Shown piece after piece: positions 47,189 to 55,724 of a stretch of 64,000 nt of DNA. The notes below the pieces were generated by a model. It did no database searches and was not told the DNA's origin. It worked only from the letters and a program-made list of their open reading frames with translations. Every line of letters begins with the position of its first letter. Positions within the stretch are counted from its first letter, which is position 1. This DNA comes from Streptomyces sp. NBC_01478 (GTDB lineage: Bacteria > Actinomycetota > Actinomycetes > Streptomycetales > Streptomycetaceae): the NCBI RefSeq assembly GCF_036227225.1, contig NZ_CP109444.1, forward strand, positions 8,971,501 to 9,035,500, in the 5' to 3' direction. The position numbers and the translations under genes were made by a program.

Positions 47189-48316
47189 ATGACCGGTAGC
47201 ACGCCCGCGCCCTTCAACGCCGCCGACTACCGGGCCCGCATGGACCGCGCCGCCCGGGCCGCCGCCGACGCCGGTCTCGCGGGGCTCCTGGTGGCTCCGG
47301 GCCCGGACCTGGTGTGGCTCACCGGCTACGCGCCCACCGCGATCACCGAACGGCTCACCGTCCTCGTCCTGGCCCCCGGCCGCGCCCCGGTCCTCGTCGT
47401 CCCCACCCTGGAGGCCCCCGACGCGGCCAAGGCGCCCGGCGCCGACTCCCTCACCCTGCGCGACTGGACCGACGGCAAGGACCCCTACGCCGCCACCGCC
47501 GCCCTCCTCGACGCCACCGGCCGCTTCGGCATCAGCGACAACGCCTGGTCCATGCACCTGCTCGGACTCCAGAAGACACTGCCCGACACCACCTACGCCT
47601 CCCTCACCGACGCCCTGCCGATGCTGCGCGCGGTGAAGGACACGGCGGAACTGGACCTCATGGCGGCCGCCGGAGCGGCCGCCGACGCAACGTACGAAGA
47701 GATCCGGAAGGTTCCCTTCGCCGGCCGCCGCGAGTCCGACGTCGGCGCCGATCTCGCCGATCTGCTACGGCAGTTCGGGCACTCCCAGGTCGACTTCACG
47801 ATCGTCGCCTCGGGCCCCAACGGAGCCAACCCGCACCACGAGGTCGGTGACCGTGTCATCCAGCAGGGCGACATGGTCGTCCTCGACTTCGGCGGTCTGA
47901 AGGACGGCTACGGCTCCGACACCTCGCGCACGGTCCACGTCGGCGACCCCAGCGACGAGGAACAGCGCGTCCACGACCTCGTCCGCGAGGCCCAGGAGGC
48001 CGGTGTCCGCGCGGTGCGTCCCGGAGTCGCCTGCCAGGAGGTCGACCGGGCCGCCCGCGCGGTCATCGACGACGCCGGATACGGCCCCTACTTCATCCAC
48101 CGCACCGGCCACGGCATCGGCGTCACCACCCACGAGCCGCCGTACATGATCGAGGGCGAGGAACAGCCCCTCGTGCCCGGGATGTGCTTCTCCGTGGAGC
48201 CCGGCATCTATCTGCCCGGCCGCTTCGGGGTGCGCATCGAGGACATCGTCACGGTGACCCGGGACGGCGGGCGCCGGCTCAACACCACGGCCCGCGAGAT
48301 GGCCCTGGTGGACTGA
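47189..48316 (+). CDS. M24-family Xaa-Pro aminopeptidase-like metallopeptidase
   Basis: This 375-residue cytosolic protein has a creatinase-N domain (about 1-150) and a pita-bread catalytic domain with all five metal ligands: Asp233 and Asp244 (LDFGGLKDGYGSD), His308 (HRTGHGIG), Glu337 (VEPGIYLPG) and Glu351. It probably removes N-terminal residues next to proline or cleaves Xaa-Pro dipeptides. GGAGG precedes the ATG. An APH-fold gene follows on the same strand after a short gap. Confidence 0.92.
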   Translation: MTGSTPAPFNAADYRARMDRAARAAADAGLAGLLVAPGPDLVWLTGYAPTAITERLTVLVLAPGRAPVLVVPTLEAPDAAKAPGADSLTLRDWTDGKDPYAATAALLDATGRFGISDNAWSMHLLGLQKTLPDTTYASLTDALPMLRAVKDTAELDLMAAAGAAADATYEEIRKVPFAGRRESDVGADLADLLRQFGHSQVDFTIVASGPNGANPHHEVGDRVIQQGDMVVLDFGGLKDGYGSDTSRTVHVGDPSDEEQRVHDLVREAQEAGVRAVRPGVACQEVDRAARAVIDDAGYGPYFIHRTGHGIGVTTHEPPYMIEGEEQPLVPGMCFSVEPGIYLPGRFGVRIEDIVTVTRDGGRRLNTTAREMALVD

Positions 48317-48370
48317 CGACGACCAAACGACCAGGAGCCCCCGACACCCCGAACGGCGACGGCGCGACCC

Positions 48371-49312
48371 ATGACCCAGGCACCGACACCCACCGCGGAC
48401 ACCGTCCGCCGACTGGTCCGTTCCCTGCTGGAGGACGGCGGTACGGCCGACGGCGGCGGACCCGAGATCCGGCCCGTCACCGAGGGCGGCGAGCACGCCA
48501 CGTGGTGGGTCGGCTCCCGCCATGTGCTGCGCCTCGCCCCGAACCGTCCGGCCGCCCTGCGCCAACGCCGCGAACTGCGCCTGCGCGACCTCGTACGGCC
48601 GTATCTGCCCGTCGCGGTTCCGGCGAGTGTGGCGCACGGCGAGTGGGCGCCCGGGCTCACCTACACGCTGGACACGAAGCTCCCCGGCCGTTCGGGCGAG
48701 GACCAGGACGTCTCCGCCGTCGGCGAGGCCGACCTGGCCGGGCTGCTCACCGGGCTGCGCGAGGTGCCCGCCCGGCAGGCCGAGTCGCTCGGGATCCCGC
48801 GCACCGCCCCGCGCTCCCTGGAGACGCTGCGCCTCGCCGCCGAGCAGGCCGCCGAACGGCTCGCCGCCGCCGACGAGTTCGACGCCGGGCGTCTCCACCA
48901 GCTCACCCAGCCCGGCGCGATCCAGCTCGCCGCGCAGTCCGCCACGGCGGTCCTCGTCCACCACGGCCTCAAGGGCGAGCACCTCGTGGTGAGCGCCGAC
49001 GGCCGGGTGCGCGGTGTCCTGGACTGGACCGACGCGACCCTCGGCGACCCCGCCGAGGACATCGCCGGGCTCGCCCTGGCCGTCGGTTCCCCCGCCGCCG
49101 TACGCGCCGCCACCCTCGCCGGCTACGGCGCCCGCCCCTGCCTGCGCGGCCTCTGGCTCGCCCGCTGCGACACGGTCGTCCGTCTCGCCGACCACCTCAA
49201 GGGCCGCGACACCGGCCCTCTCCCCCTCCTGAGAGCCCAACTCCGGCGCACCTGGGAGGCGATCCTGCTGGAACGGGTGACGGAACTGCGGGGCGGGGAC
49301 GGGGAGTTGTAG
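48371..49312 (+). CDS. APH-fold phosphotransferase-like protein lacking the catalytic Asp
   Basis: This 313-residue protein has the aminoglycoside-phosphotransferase fold. The Brenner motif H-x-D reads VHHGLKGEHLVV (197-208), so the base Asp is Gly199. The metal-binding motif VLDWTDATLGDPAEDIAG (216-233) is intact. Closely related proteins, as I recall them, have HxD at this place, so catalytic activity is doubtful and a binding or pseudokinase role is possible. The start at 48371 lies 55 bases after the M24 gene, and a hairpin follows the stop. Confidence 0.78.
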   Translation: MTQAPTPTADTVRRLVRSLLEDGGTADGGGPEIRPVTEGGEHATWWVGSRHVLRLAPNRPAALRQRRELRLRDLVRPYLPVAVPASVAHGEWAPGLTYTLDTKLPGRSGEDQDVSAVGEADLAGLLTGLREVPARQAESLGIPRTAPRSLETLRLAAEQAAERLAAADEFDAGRLHQLTQPGAIQLAAQSATAVLVHHGLKGEHLVVSADGRVRGVLDWTDATLGDPAEDIAGLALAVGSPAAVRAATLAGYGARPCLRGLWLARCDTVVRLADHLKGRDTGPLPLLRAQLRRTWEAILLERVTELRGGDGEL

Positions 49313-49313
49313 C

Positions 49314-49341
49314 GCGTAAACGTATGCGTAAGCGTTTACGC
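49314..49341. terminator. Hairpin between convergent APH-like and treZ genes
   Basis: gcgtaaacg (49314-49322) and cgtttacgc (49333-49341) are exact complements with a 10-base loop. The treZ TAA stop lies within the right arm. Suitable as a bidirectional terminator. Confidence 0.75.
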
Positions 49342-51084
49342 CTGCGCCAGCACCACGCACGACTCCCCGGGCACCCGCAGCAGCCCGTCCGCCCCCGGCG
49401 CCTCCACCGGCTCCCACGCGGCCAGGATCTCCGCCGGGCGGGTGCCCAGGGGGATCGCGGCCGGTTCCTTGCCGAGGTTCACCGCGACGCGTACGTCGCC
49501 GCGCCGCAGCGCGAGCCAGCGGGCGTCCTCGTCGTAGGCCACCTTCGTGTCGGTGAGGTCGGGATCGGTGAGGTCGGGCTCTTCGTGCCGCAGCGCGATG
49601 AGCCGGCGGTACCAGGCCAGCACGCGCGCGTGGGGCTCGCTCTCCGGTTCCGACCAGTTGAGGCAGGAGCGGTCGCGGGTCGCCGGGTCCTGGGGGTCGG
49701 GTACGTCCTCCTCGGCCCAGCCGTGTGACGTGAACTCCCGCCGCCTGCCCCGCCGTACGGCCTCCGCGAGGTCCGGGTCGGTGTGGTCGGTGAAGAACTG
49801 CCAGGGCGTGCCCGCCGCCCACTCCTCGCCCATGAACAGCATCGGGGTGAAGGGTCCGGTCAGTGTGAGCGCGGCGGCGCAGGCCAGCAGGCCGGGGGAG
49901 AGGGACGCCGAAAGGCGGTCCCCCTGGGCGCGGTTGCCGATCTGGTCGTGCGTCTGGCTGTAGCCCAGCAGCCGGTGCGCGGCCACGCGCGTGCGGTCCA
50001 GCCGCCGGCCGTGGTGGCGGTCCCGGAAGCTGGAATAGGTGCCGTCGTGGAAGTAGCCCCCGGTCAGCGTCTTGGCGATCGCCGCGAGCGGGGCCCGCGC
50101 GAAGTCCGCGTAGTAGCCCTGCGATTCACCGGTCAGCGCGGTGTGCAGGGCGTGGTGGAAGTCGTCGTTCCACTGCGCGTGCAGCCCGAGACCGCCCTCC
50201 GCGCGGGGGGTCACCATACGCGGGTCGTTCAGGTCGGACTCGGCGACCAGGAACAGCGGCCGGCCGGTCTCGGCGGCCAACGCGTCGACGGCGGCGGACA
50301 GTTCCTCCAGGAAGTGACACGCGCGCGTGTCCCACAGCGCGTGCACCGCGTCCAGCCGCAGCCCGTCGATCCGGTACTCGCGCAGCCACGCCAGCGCGCT
50401 GCCCAGCAGGAAGGCGCGCACCTCGTCCGAGCCTGGCGCGTCCAGGTTCACGGCGCTGCCCCAGGGGGTCTGGTGCGTGTCCGTGAAGTAGGGGCCGAAC
50501 GCGGGCAGGTAGTTCCCGGACGGGCCGAGGTGGTTGTGCACCACGTCGAGCACGACCCCCAGGCCCAGTTCATGGGCCCGGTCCACGAACCGCTTGAGTC
50601 CCTCGGGGCCGCCGTAGGGCTCGTGCACGGCCCACAGCGAGACGCCCTCGTAGCCCCAGCCGTGCCGGCCGGGGAACGGACACAGGGGCAGCAACTCGAC
50701 GTGTGTGACGCCCAGTTCGGCAAGGTGTCCGAGCCGGTCGGCGGCCGCGTCCAGGGTGCCCTCGGGTGTGTACGTGCCGACGTGCAGCTCGTAGAGGACC
50801 GCGCCCGGCAGCGGGCGCCCGGGCCACGCGGCGCTGCGCCACGCGTATGCCTCGTGGTCGACGACCGCGCTCAGCCCGTCCGGGCCGTCCGGTTGCCGGC
50901 GCGAGCGCGGGTCGGGCCGGGGCGGGCCGTCGTCCACCGCGAACCCGTACCGTGTGCCGTCGCCCGCTTCCGCCTCCCCGCTCCACCACCCCGCGCGCTC
51001 GGGATCGCGCTCCAACGCGCGCGTGGTGCCCTCGCAATGGAGCGTCACTCGGTCTGCCTGTGGTGCCCACACCTCGAACTGCAC
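49336..51084 (-). CDS. treZ: Malto-oligosyltrehalose trehalohydrolase
   Basis: This 582-residue GH13 enzyme releases trehalose from maltooligosyl-trehalose. It has an N-terminal beta domain (about 1-85) and a TIM barrel with DVVHNHLGPSGNYL (180-193). The nucleophile is Asp245 in GLRLDAVHAL, the acid Glu282 in VAESDLNDPRM, and the third Asp is in SQTHDQIGNRAQGDRL. It works with TreY (56816-59164) in the cytosol, using glycogen-derived chains prepared by GlgX. It stands alone on this strand and is separated from treY by the M14-SSI-P450 block. Confidence 0.95.
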   Translation of the reverse strand: MQFEVWAPQADRVTLHCEGTTRALERDPERAGWWSGEAEAGDGTRYGFAVDDGPPRPDPRSRRQPDGPDGLSAVVDHEAYAWRSAAWPGRPLPGAVLYELHVGTYTPEGTLDAAADRLGHLAELGVTHVELLPLCPFPGRHGWGYEGVSLWAVHEPYGGPEGLKRFVDRAHELGLGVVLDVVHNHLGPSGNYLPAFGPYFTDTHQTPWGSAVNLDAPGSDEVRAFLLGSALAWLREYRIDGLRLDAVHALWDTRACHFLEELSAAVDALAAETGRPLFLVAESDLNDPRMVTPRAEGGLGLHAQWNDDFHHALHTALTGESQGYYADFARAPLAAIAKTLTGGYFHDGTYSSFRDRHHGRRLDRTRVAAHRLLGYSQTHDQIGNRAQGDRLSASLSPGLLACAAALTLTGPFTPMLFMGEEWAAGTPWQFFTDHTDPDLAEAVRRGRRREFTSHGWAEEDVPDPQDPATRDRSCLNWSEPESEPHARVLAWYRRLIALRHEEPDLTDPDLTDTKVAYDEDARWLALRRGDVRVAVNLGKEPAAIPLGTRPAEILAAWEPVEAPGADGLLRVPGESCVVLAQA

Positions 51085-51257
51085 GGACGGTTCCCCTTCG
51101 TCTGCTCACCGGGATGTAGCCCGTCCATCGTGCGTCAAACGAGATCAATCCGCTTTTGAATCGACCCCTTTGGCGCAGGTGTCGTCATCTTCGCGCGCGT
51201 GCGGGCCATTTCCGCGTCTTCTGGACACCCGGGGTTCACTGCCCGACAATCACGAGC

Positions 51258-51809
51258 GTGACGTCGTCCTTCGAGTTCCACACGTACCCCGCGCGGTTGT
51301 CCGACGCGGAGCGCGACAAGGCGCTCAAGGTTCTCCATGACGGCGTCGCCATGGGACGGCTCTCCCACGACACGTTCATCCGGCGCATGGAACTGGCGCT
51401 CGCCGCCCGCCGGTCCGAGGAACTCGTGCCGCTCACCGCCGACCTGCCCACCGAGAGCCGTCTCTCGCGCGTCCTGTTCGGCACCGTGGAGGCCGTCTCA
51501 GGGTTCACGGTACGGCTGCGCAGGGCCTGGCAGGCCGAGCGGCTCCCGAAGCTGCTGCTGCCGCACCCGGGCAACGGACATCCGCTGCGTATCGGCCGCG
51601 ACCCCGCCAACGGGCTGCGCCTGACCCACGAGACGGTGTCCCGGGTGCACGCCGAACTCATCCGCCAGGGCGGCATGTGGGTGCTGCGCGACCTCGGTTC
51701 GACCAACGGCACGACGGTCAACGGCCGCCGGGTGATCGGGGCGGCCGTCGTCCGCGAGGGCGATCAGATCGGCTTCGGACGGATGGCGTTCCGGCTCGCC
51801 GTCACCTGA
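51258..51809 (+). CDS. DUF1707 and FHA-domain protein
   Basis: This 183-residue cytosolic protein has an N-terminal DUF1707 (SHOCT-related) helix region (about 8-60, RLSDAERDKALKVLHDGVAM) and a C-terminal FHA domain with RIGRD (111-115), VSRVHAEL (127-134) and DLGSTNGT (145-152), all needed for phosphothreonine binding. It probably binds a Ser/Thr-kinase substrate or partner; DUF1707-FHA pairs are common in actinomycetes. The GTG at 51258 is the likeliest start. Confidence 0.85.
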   Translation: MTSSFEFHTYPARLSDAERDKALKVLHDGVAMGRLSHDTFIRRMELALAARRSEELVPLTADLPTESRLSRVLFGTVEAVSGFTVRLRRAWQAERLPKLLLPHPGNGHPLRIGRDPANGLRLTHETVSRVHAELIRQGGMWVLRDLGSTNGTTVNGRRVIGAAVVREGDQIGFGRMAFRLAVT

Positions 51810-52008
51810 GCCCGGACCCGTTCCGGCCGTCGCCCGAACACAGCCCCACCTCACCTCTGGCCTGGGCATTACCCGATGTGGCGACCACGGGCATGTGTCA
51901 AATCCCTTTCCGTACGGCGGTGTTGACGTACCCCGCGCACCGTGACTGACTGTGTGTACACCATGCACACCAGGTGAACCGACGGCACCACGATTGTGGA
52001 GGTGTGCC

Positions 52009-53448
52009 CTGCCGCCACTCCTCCGCTACCCGTCCGTCGACGAGTTGGGCGCCCAGGCCGCCGCGCTCGTCGCCCGCCGCCCCCAGGACGCCCGGCTGCG
52101 CCGCGTCGGGACCTCCCGCGCCGGTACGCCCCTGTGGCTGCTCTCCGTGGGCCACGGCAGCCGCCAGGCCCTCGTGGTCGCCGGACCGCACGCCAACGAA
52201 CCCGTGGGCGGCGCGACGGTGCTGCGGCTGGCCGAACGGGCCCTCGCCGACCCCCGGTTGAGCGAGGACGCCGACGCCACCTGGAACCTGCTCCTGTGCC
52301 TCGACCCCGACGGCTCGCGCCGCAACGAGGGCTGGCTGAACGGCCCGTACAGCCTCGGCCGGTACTTCCGGAACTTCTTCCGGCCCGGCTTCCTGGAACA
52401 GCCCGAGTGGCTGCCGGACGGCGCGGCCGGGGCCCGACTCCCGGAGACGCGCGCCCTGTTGGAGGTCCAGGACGAACTCCGGCCGTTCCTCCAGTGCTCC
52501 CTGCACGGAGTCGACGTCGGCGGCGGCTTCGTGGAACTGACCCGCGACCTCCCGGGCCTCGCCCGACGCGTCGCCCACACCGCGGCCCGCCTCGGCATCC
52601 CGCGCGAACTCGGGCCCTACGACACCCTGTACTGGCCGAGCCTCGGCCCCGCCGTCTACCGCATCCCGCCCCCGCGCCCGGGCGACCTCGCCGCGGCCAT
52701 CACCGAGGCTGCCGTCGAGTCGACCTGGTACCACCCGCACCGGCACGGCACGGTCACCGCGGTCGTGGAGGCACCGATGTGGGGCGTGGCCGGCGTCGAG
52801 GACGGCCAACCCCCCACCGACGCGGACGCGTTCCTCCGCACCGTGAGTCACACCCTGCGCGCCGACACCCGCGTCCTGGAACAACTCCTCGCGCGGATAC
52901 GGCCGTACGTGCAAGGCGGGGCCGAGCCGCAGGCGGGGACGGGCGTCGGGCTGCGGGACGCCTGGCCGCGGCCCGCCGGCGACATCCGCCCCCGGACGCT
53001 CGTCGTCTCCGAGGCGGCACGGCTGCTCGCGCCGGTCGACGACTATTTACTGGTGTGTCCCGGGCTCGCCGACGCGTGGGACCCCGATGTCGACACCGGC
53101 GCCGCCCGTCCGCTGCCGCCGCTCAACGCCGCTCATCTGGCCGCCCTGCGCATCGCGGGGCGGCGGCTGGCGCTGCGGACGGCGGGGCTGCTGTACCAGC
53201 TCGTGGTCGCCTCCGGGCGCGATCAGGCCGGTGTGCTGCCGGAGTTGGACCGGCTGATCGACGAGTGGTGCGCCGACTACCGCGACAACTGCGGGGCGCG
53301 CTGGATCTCGGTCGCACGCCAGGTCGAGTACCAGTCGCGCGTGGTGCTCAGCGCGTTCGAACTGGCCCGGCGGCACGCGCCCGTGCGCTCTCGTTCGGGT
53401 GAGCCGGGCTGGGGTACGGAGACCGTGGTGCCGATGCACCGGGAATGA
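52009..53448 (+). CDS. M14-family zinc carboxypeptidase-like protein, with a TTA codon and possible CTG start
   Basis: This 479-residue protein has the M14 zinc site HANE (His61, Glu64), the third ligand His166 in SLHGVDVGGG and the catalytic Glu254 in AVVEAPMWG. No signal peptide, so it acts in the cytosol or is exported by another route. The proposed start is a CTG at 52009, because GGAGGT lies 6 bases upstream and the paralogue at 55211 has the same N-terminus (LRYPSV). In-frame alternatives are a TTG at 51994 and a GTG at 51952 without ribosome sites. Codon 347 (53047-53049) is TTA, the only in-frame TTA I found in the window. It overlaps the SSI gene as ATGA. Confidence 0.82.
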   Translation: MPPLLRYPSVDELGAQAAALVARRPQDARLRRVGTSRAGTPLWLLSVGHGSRQALVVAGPHANEPVGGATVLRLAERALADPRLSEDADATWNLLLCLDPDGSRRNEGWLNGPYSLGRYFRNFFRPGFLEQPEWLPDGAAGARLPETRALLEVQDELRPFLQCSLHGVDVGGGFVELTRDLPGLARRVAHTAARLGIPRELGPYDTLYWPSLGPAVYRIPPPRPGDLAAAITEAAVESTWYHPHRHGTVTAVVEAPMWGVAGVEDGQPPTDADAFLRTVSHTLRADTRVLEQLLARIRPYVQGGAEPQAGTGVGLRDAWPRPAGDIRPRTLVVSEAARLLAPVDDYLLVCPGLADAWDPDVDTGAARPLPPLNAAHLAALRIAGRRLALRTAGLLYQLVVASGRDQAGVLPELDRLIDEWCADYRDNCGARWISVARQVEYQSRVVLSAFELARRHAPVRSRSGEPGWGTETVVPMHRE

Positions 53449-53897
53449 CGTACTCGATCAAGCCGTACACCTTCAAGCCGTACTCCGTGAGGGCGACCGC
53501 GCTCCGAGGTGCCCTGCTCGCCGCGGTCGTGCTCCTCGCCGCCGGTCAGGCACCGGCCCGGGCGGCCGCGCCCCCGCACGGCGTCCGGGGCGACTGGCTC
53601 TACCTCACCGTCACCCGCGGGGACGACCGGTCCAGTGACACGCGCGGGACCCTCCTCCTGTGCGACCCGCCCCAGGGGCACGCGCACGCGGCCGAGGCCT
53701 GTGCCCAACTGGGCGCGGCGGGCGGTGACATCGACGCCGTCCCGGCCGTGGGCATGATCTGCCCGATGATCTACGCCCCGGTGACCGCCCGCGCGCACGG
53801 GGAGTGGAAGGGCCGCCCGGTCGAGTACGCGAGGACGTTCTCGAACGCGTGCGTCATGGCGGCCCGCACGGGAGAGGTCTTCGCGCTCGACACCTGA
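53445..53897 (+). CDS. SSI-type (I16) subtilisin inhibitor
   Basis: This 150-residue secreted protease inhibitor has a signal peptide (about 1-41, ending ARAA). The SSI core includes GMICPMIYAPVTARA, giving reactive-site P1 Met and P1' Ile in the usual CPM-x-Y context, and a later NACVM disulfide Cys. SSI proteins are abundant secreted inhibitors of subtilases in streptomycete cultures. Translation starts inside the stop of the M14 gene (ATGA), so the two are coupled. A likely target is the S8 protease at 34175 or its relatives. Confidence 0.9.
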   Translation: MTYSIKPYTFKPYSVRATALRGALLAAVVLLAAGQAPARAAAPPHGVRGDWLYLTVTRGDDRSSDTRGTLLLCDPPQGHAHAAEACAQLGAAGGDIDAVPAVGMICPMIYAPVTARAHGEWKGRPVEYARTFSNACVMAARTGEVFALDT

Positions 53898-53918
53898 GGC
53901 GCGGGCGCGACGGCGGCG

Positions 53919-55211
53919 TCACGCCGAGCGCTGGGCACGCGCGCGTGGGACGTCCCCGACCCCGCCCGCCTGCTCGCGCGCGTACAGCGCCGCCGCCACG
54001 ACCGTGCGGGACTGATGCTCGACCTGGTGTTCCAGGGGCACCCAGCGGGCGCGGAAGCGTTCCGCGAAGGCGTCGCTCCAGGACACCACGAGGTGCTCGA
54101 GCAGGGGCGCCGCACGGTCGTCGGTCTCCCGCAGGACCCGCAGCAGCATCGCCGCCGCCCGCAACGGCAACCGGCGGCCGAACGCGTCCACACTGCCGAC
54201 GTACGCCATCGTCGTGTCGGCCGGCGGCGTGTGCATCCAGTCCGCGGCCAGGCCCGGCACCAGGTCCAGCGCCCACCTCGCGGCCCGCAGCAGCGGCCCG
54301 TCGACGCCCTGGAGCCGCGGCAGCGCCTCGGCGAGCACCCGCTCCACCTCCCGCGTGTCCCGCAACAGCCTTCGCGCCAGCCGCCGTATCGCCGCCGCCG
54401 GGGCGGGATGCGGTGCCGGGTCGTCCACCAGGTCGCTGGCCCACATCGGCACCTCCACGACCGCGGTCAGACCGCCGTACCGATGGGCGTGGTACCAGGT
54501 GCTGTGCCGGGCGTCGTCCGGCATGCTCGGGTACGCCGCGTCCGAACCGGGCGCCGGCATCACATGCACCCCGGGCCCCGAAGCGGGCCAGCCCGCCGCG
54601 TCCGAGGCGCCCGTCTCCACCGGGATGCGCAGCTCGGCCGCCGACTTGGCGAACGGCTCGGCCAGCCCCGGTATGTCCTTCGTCAACTGCACCCAACTGC
54701 CGCCCAGATCGGTGCCGTGCAGGGTCACCTGGAGGTAGGGCCGCACCTCGTCGATCACCCGGGTCAACGCGCGGGTCTCCGGAGGCAGTCGATCGGGCGG
54801 CAGCACGGAGGGCGACCACTCCGGCTGCTCGGGCCCGGCCGGACGGTAGAACCCCAGGTGGTAGTCGAGCAGACTGCGCGGCGCCGGCGTGACATGCAGA
54901 CTCGCCCCGTCCGGGTCCGCGCAGAGCAGGAAGTGCCAGGCGGTGTCCCACCTCAACTCCCTTTCCCCTACAACCCGTTCGGCGAGGGAGAGGAGCGTGG
55001 AGCCGCCGGTCGGCTCGTTGGCGTGGGCGCCCGCGACCACCAGTACCGCGCGCTGGGCGTGCCCCACGGACAGCAGGTGAAGTGGTCTGCCCGCGCGGGA
55101 GACGCCCACCTGCCTCAGACTGCACAGGGCCGGCCTGTGCGCGGCCAACGCCCTTGCGGACGAGACCAGTTCGGTCACACTGGGGTATCGCAACTCCGGC
55201 AGGAGACTCAC
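53919..55211 (-). CDS. M14-family zinc carboxypeptidase-like protein, paralogue
   Basis: This 430-residue paralogue of the protein at 52009 has His63 and Glu66 in GAHANEPTGG, His165 in TLHGTDLGG and Glu253 in AVVEVPMW, all intact. No signal peptide. The GTG at 55211 begins MSLLPELRYPSV, aligning with the CTG proposal for its sister. It is convergent to the SSI gene, leaving 21 bases between them. The substrate is unknown; the pair may have arisen by duplication. Confidence 0.85.
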   Translation of the reverse strand: MSLLPELRYPSVTELVSSARALAAHRPALCSLRQVGVSRAGRPLHLLSVGHAQRAVLVVAGAHANEPTGGSTLLSLAERVVGERELRWDTAWHFLLCADPDGASLHVTPAPRSLLDYHLGFYRPAGPEQPEWSPSVLPPDRLPPETRALTRVIDEVRPYLQVTLHGTDLGGSWVQLTKDIPGLAEPFAKSAAELRIPVETGASDAAGWPASGPGVHVMPAPGSDAAYPSMPDDARHSTWYHAHRYGGLTAVVEVPMWASDLVDDPAPHPAPAAAIRRLARRLLRDTREVERVLAEALPRLQGVDGPLLRAARWALDLVPGLAADWMHTPPADTTMAYVGSVDAFGRRLPLRAAAMLLRVLRETDDRAAPLLEHLVVSWSDAFAERFRARWVPLEHQVEHQSRTVVAAALYAREQAGGVGDVPRARAQRSA

Positions 55212-55724
55212 CCCCGATTAGTCAGCCCCGGCTTCGCAACCGCAGTACCCCACGGCCTCTGTGAACTGTCAAGGCGACCACGGGGGAGGCTACCGGGGGC
55301 GCCCAGGCGCATTTACCGGCAGCCGGTAAGGGAGTTGCTGCCAGCAGGGGGCCAGGGTTTTCCAGGAGGTTTCGCGGGCGTCGGCGCTCGCTGCCGGTGA
55401 CTCCCCGTCGTGCCACGCGCGCGTACTCCCGCATCGAGAACACCGACGCGGCACCGCGTCACCGCACGCCCGCCGTCCGGCCCGCACCCCGGGCCCGTAC
55501 GCGGGTGCGAGCCGGTGGCCGGGACCGTCCCACGGCGTGCGGCGGACCGCGTACGCCGGAGGACCACGGACCGCCGGCCTCACCCGTACGGCCGTACGAG
55601 GGCTGCGGCCCGCGCGGTGCGGTGGTCGGCTTGGGGGCAGCCGCGTGTGCGCATGGCGCGGACGACCGGCCGCGCCACCCTTCCCCGGTGTGCGGCGGAG
55701 CGACGACCACGGGAGCGGACGGCG
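55212..55724. other. 513-base non-coding region with palindromes
   Basis: No gene is convincing. Notable are ttaccggc-a-gccggtaa (55313-55329, perfect 8-bp arms) and cgtacggccgtacg (55585-55598, perfect 14-bp palindrome). Both could bind dimeric regulators acting on the leftward M14 gene or the rightward P450-like gene. Reading frames here lack ribosome sites and have shadow-like composition. Confidence 0.5.
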
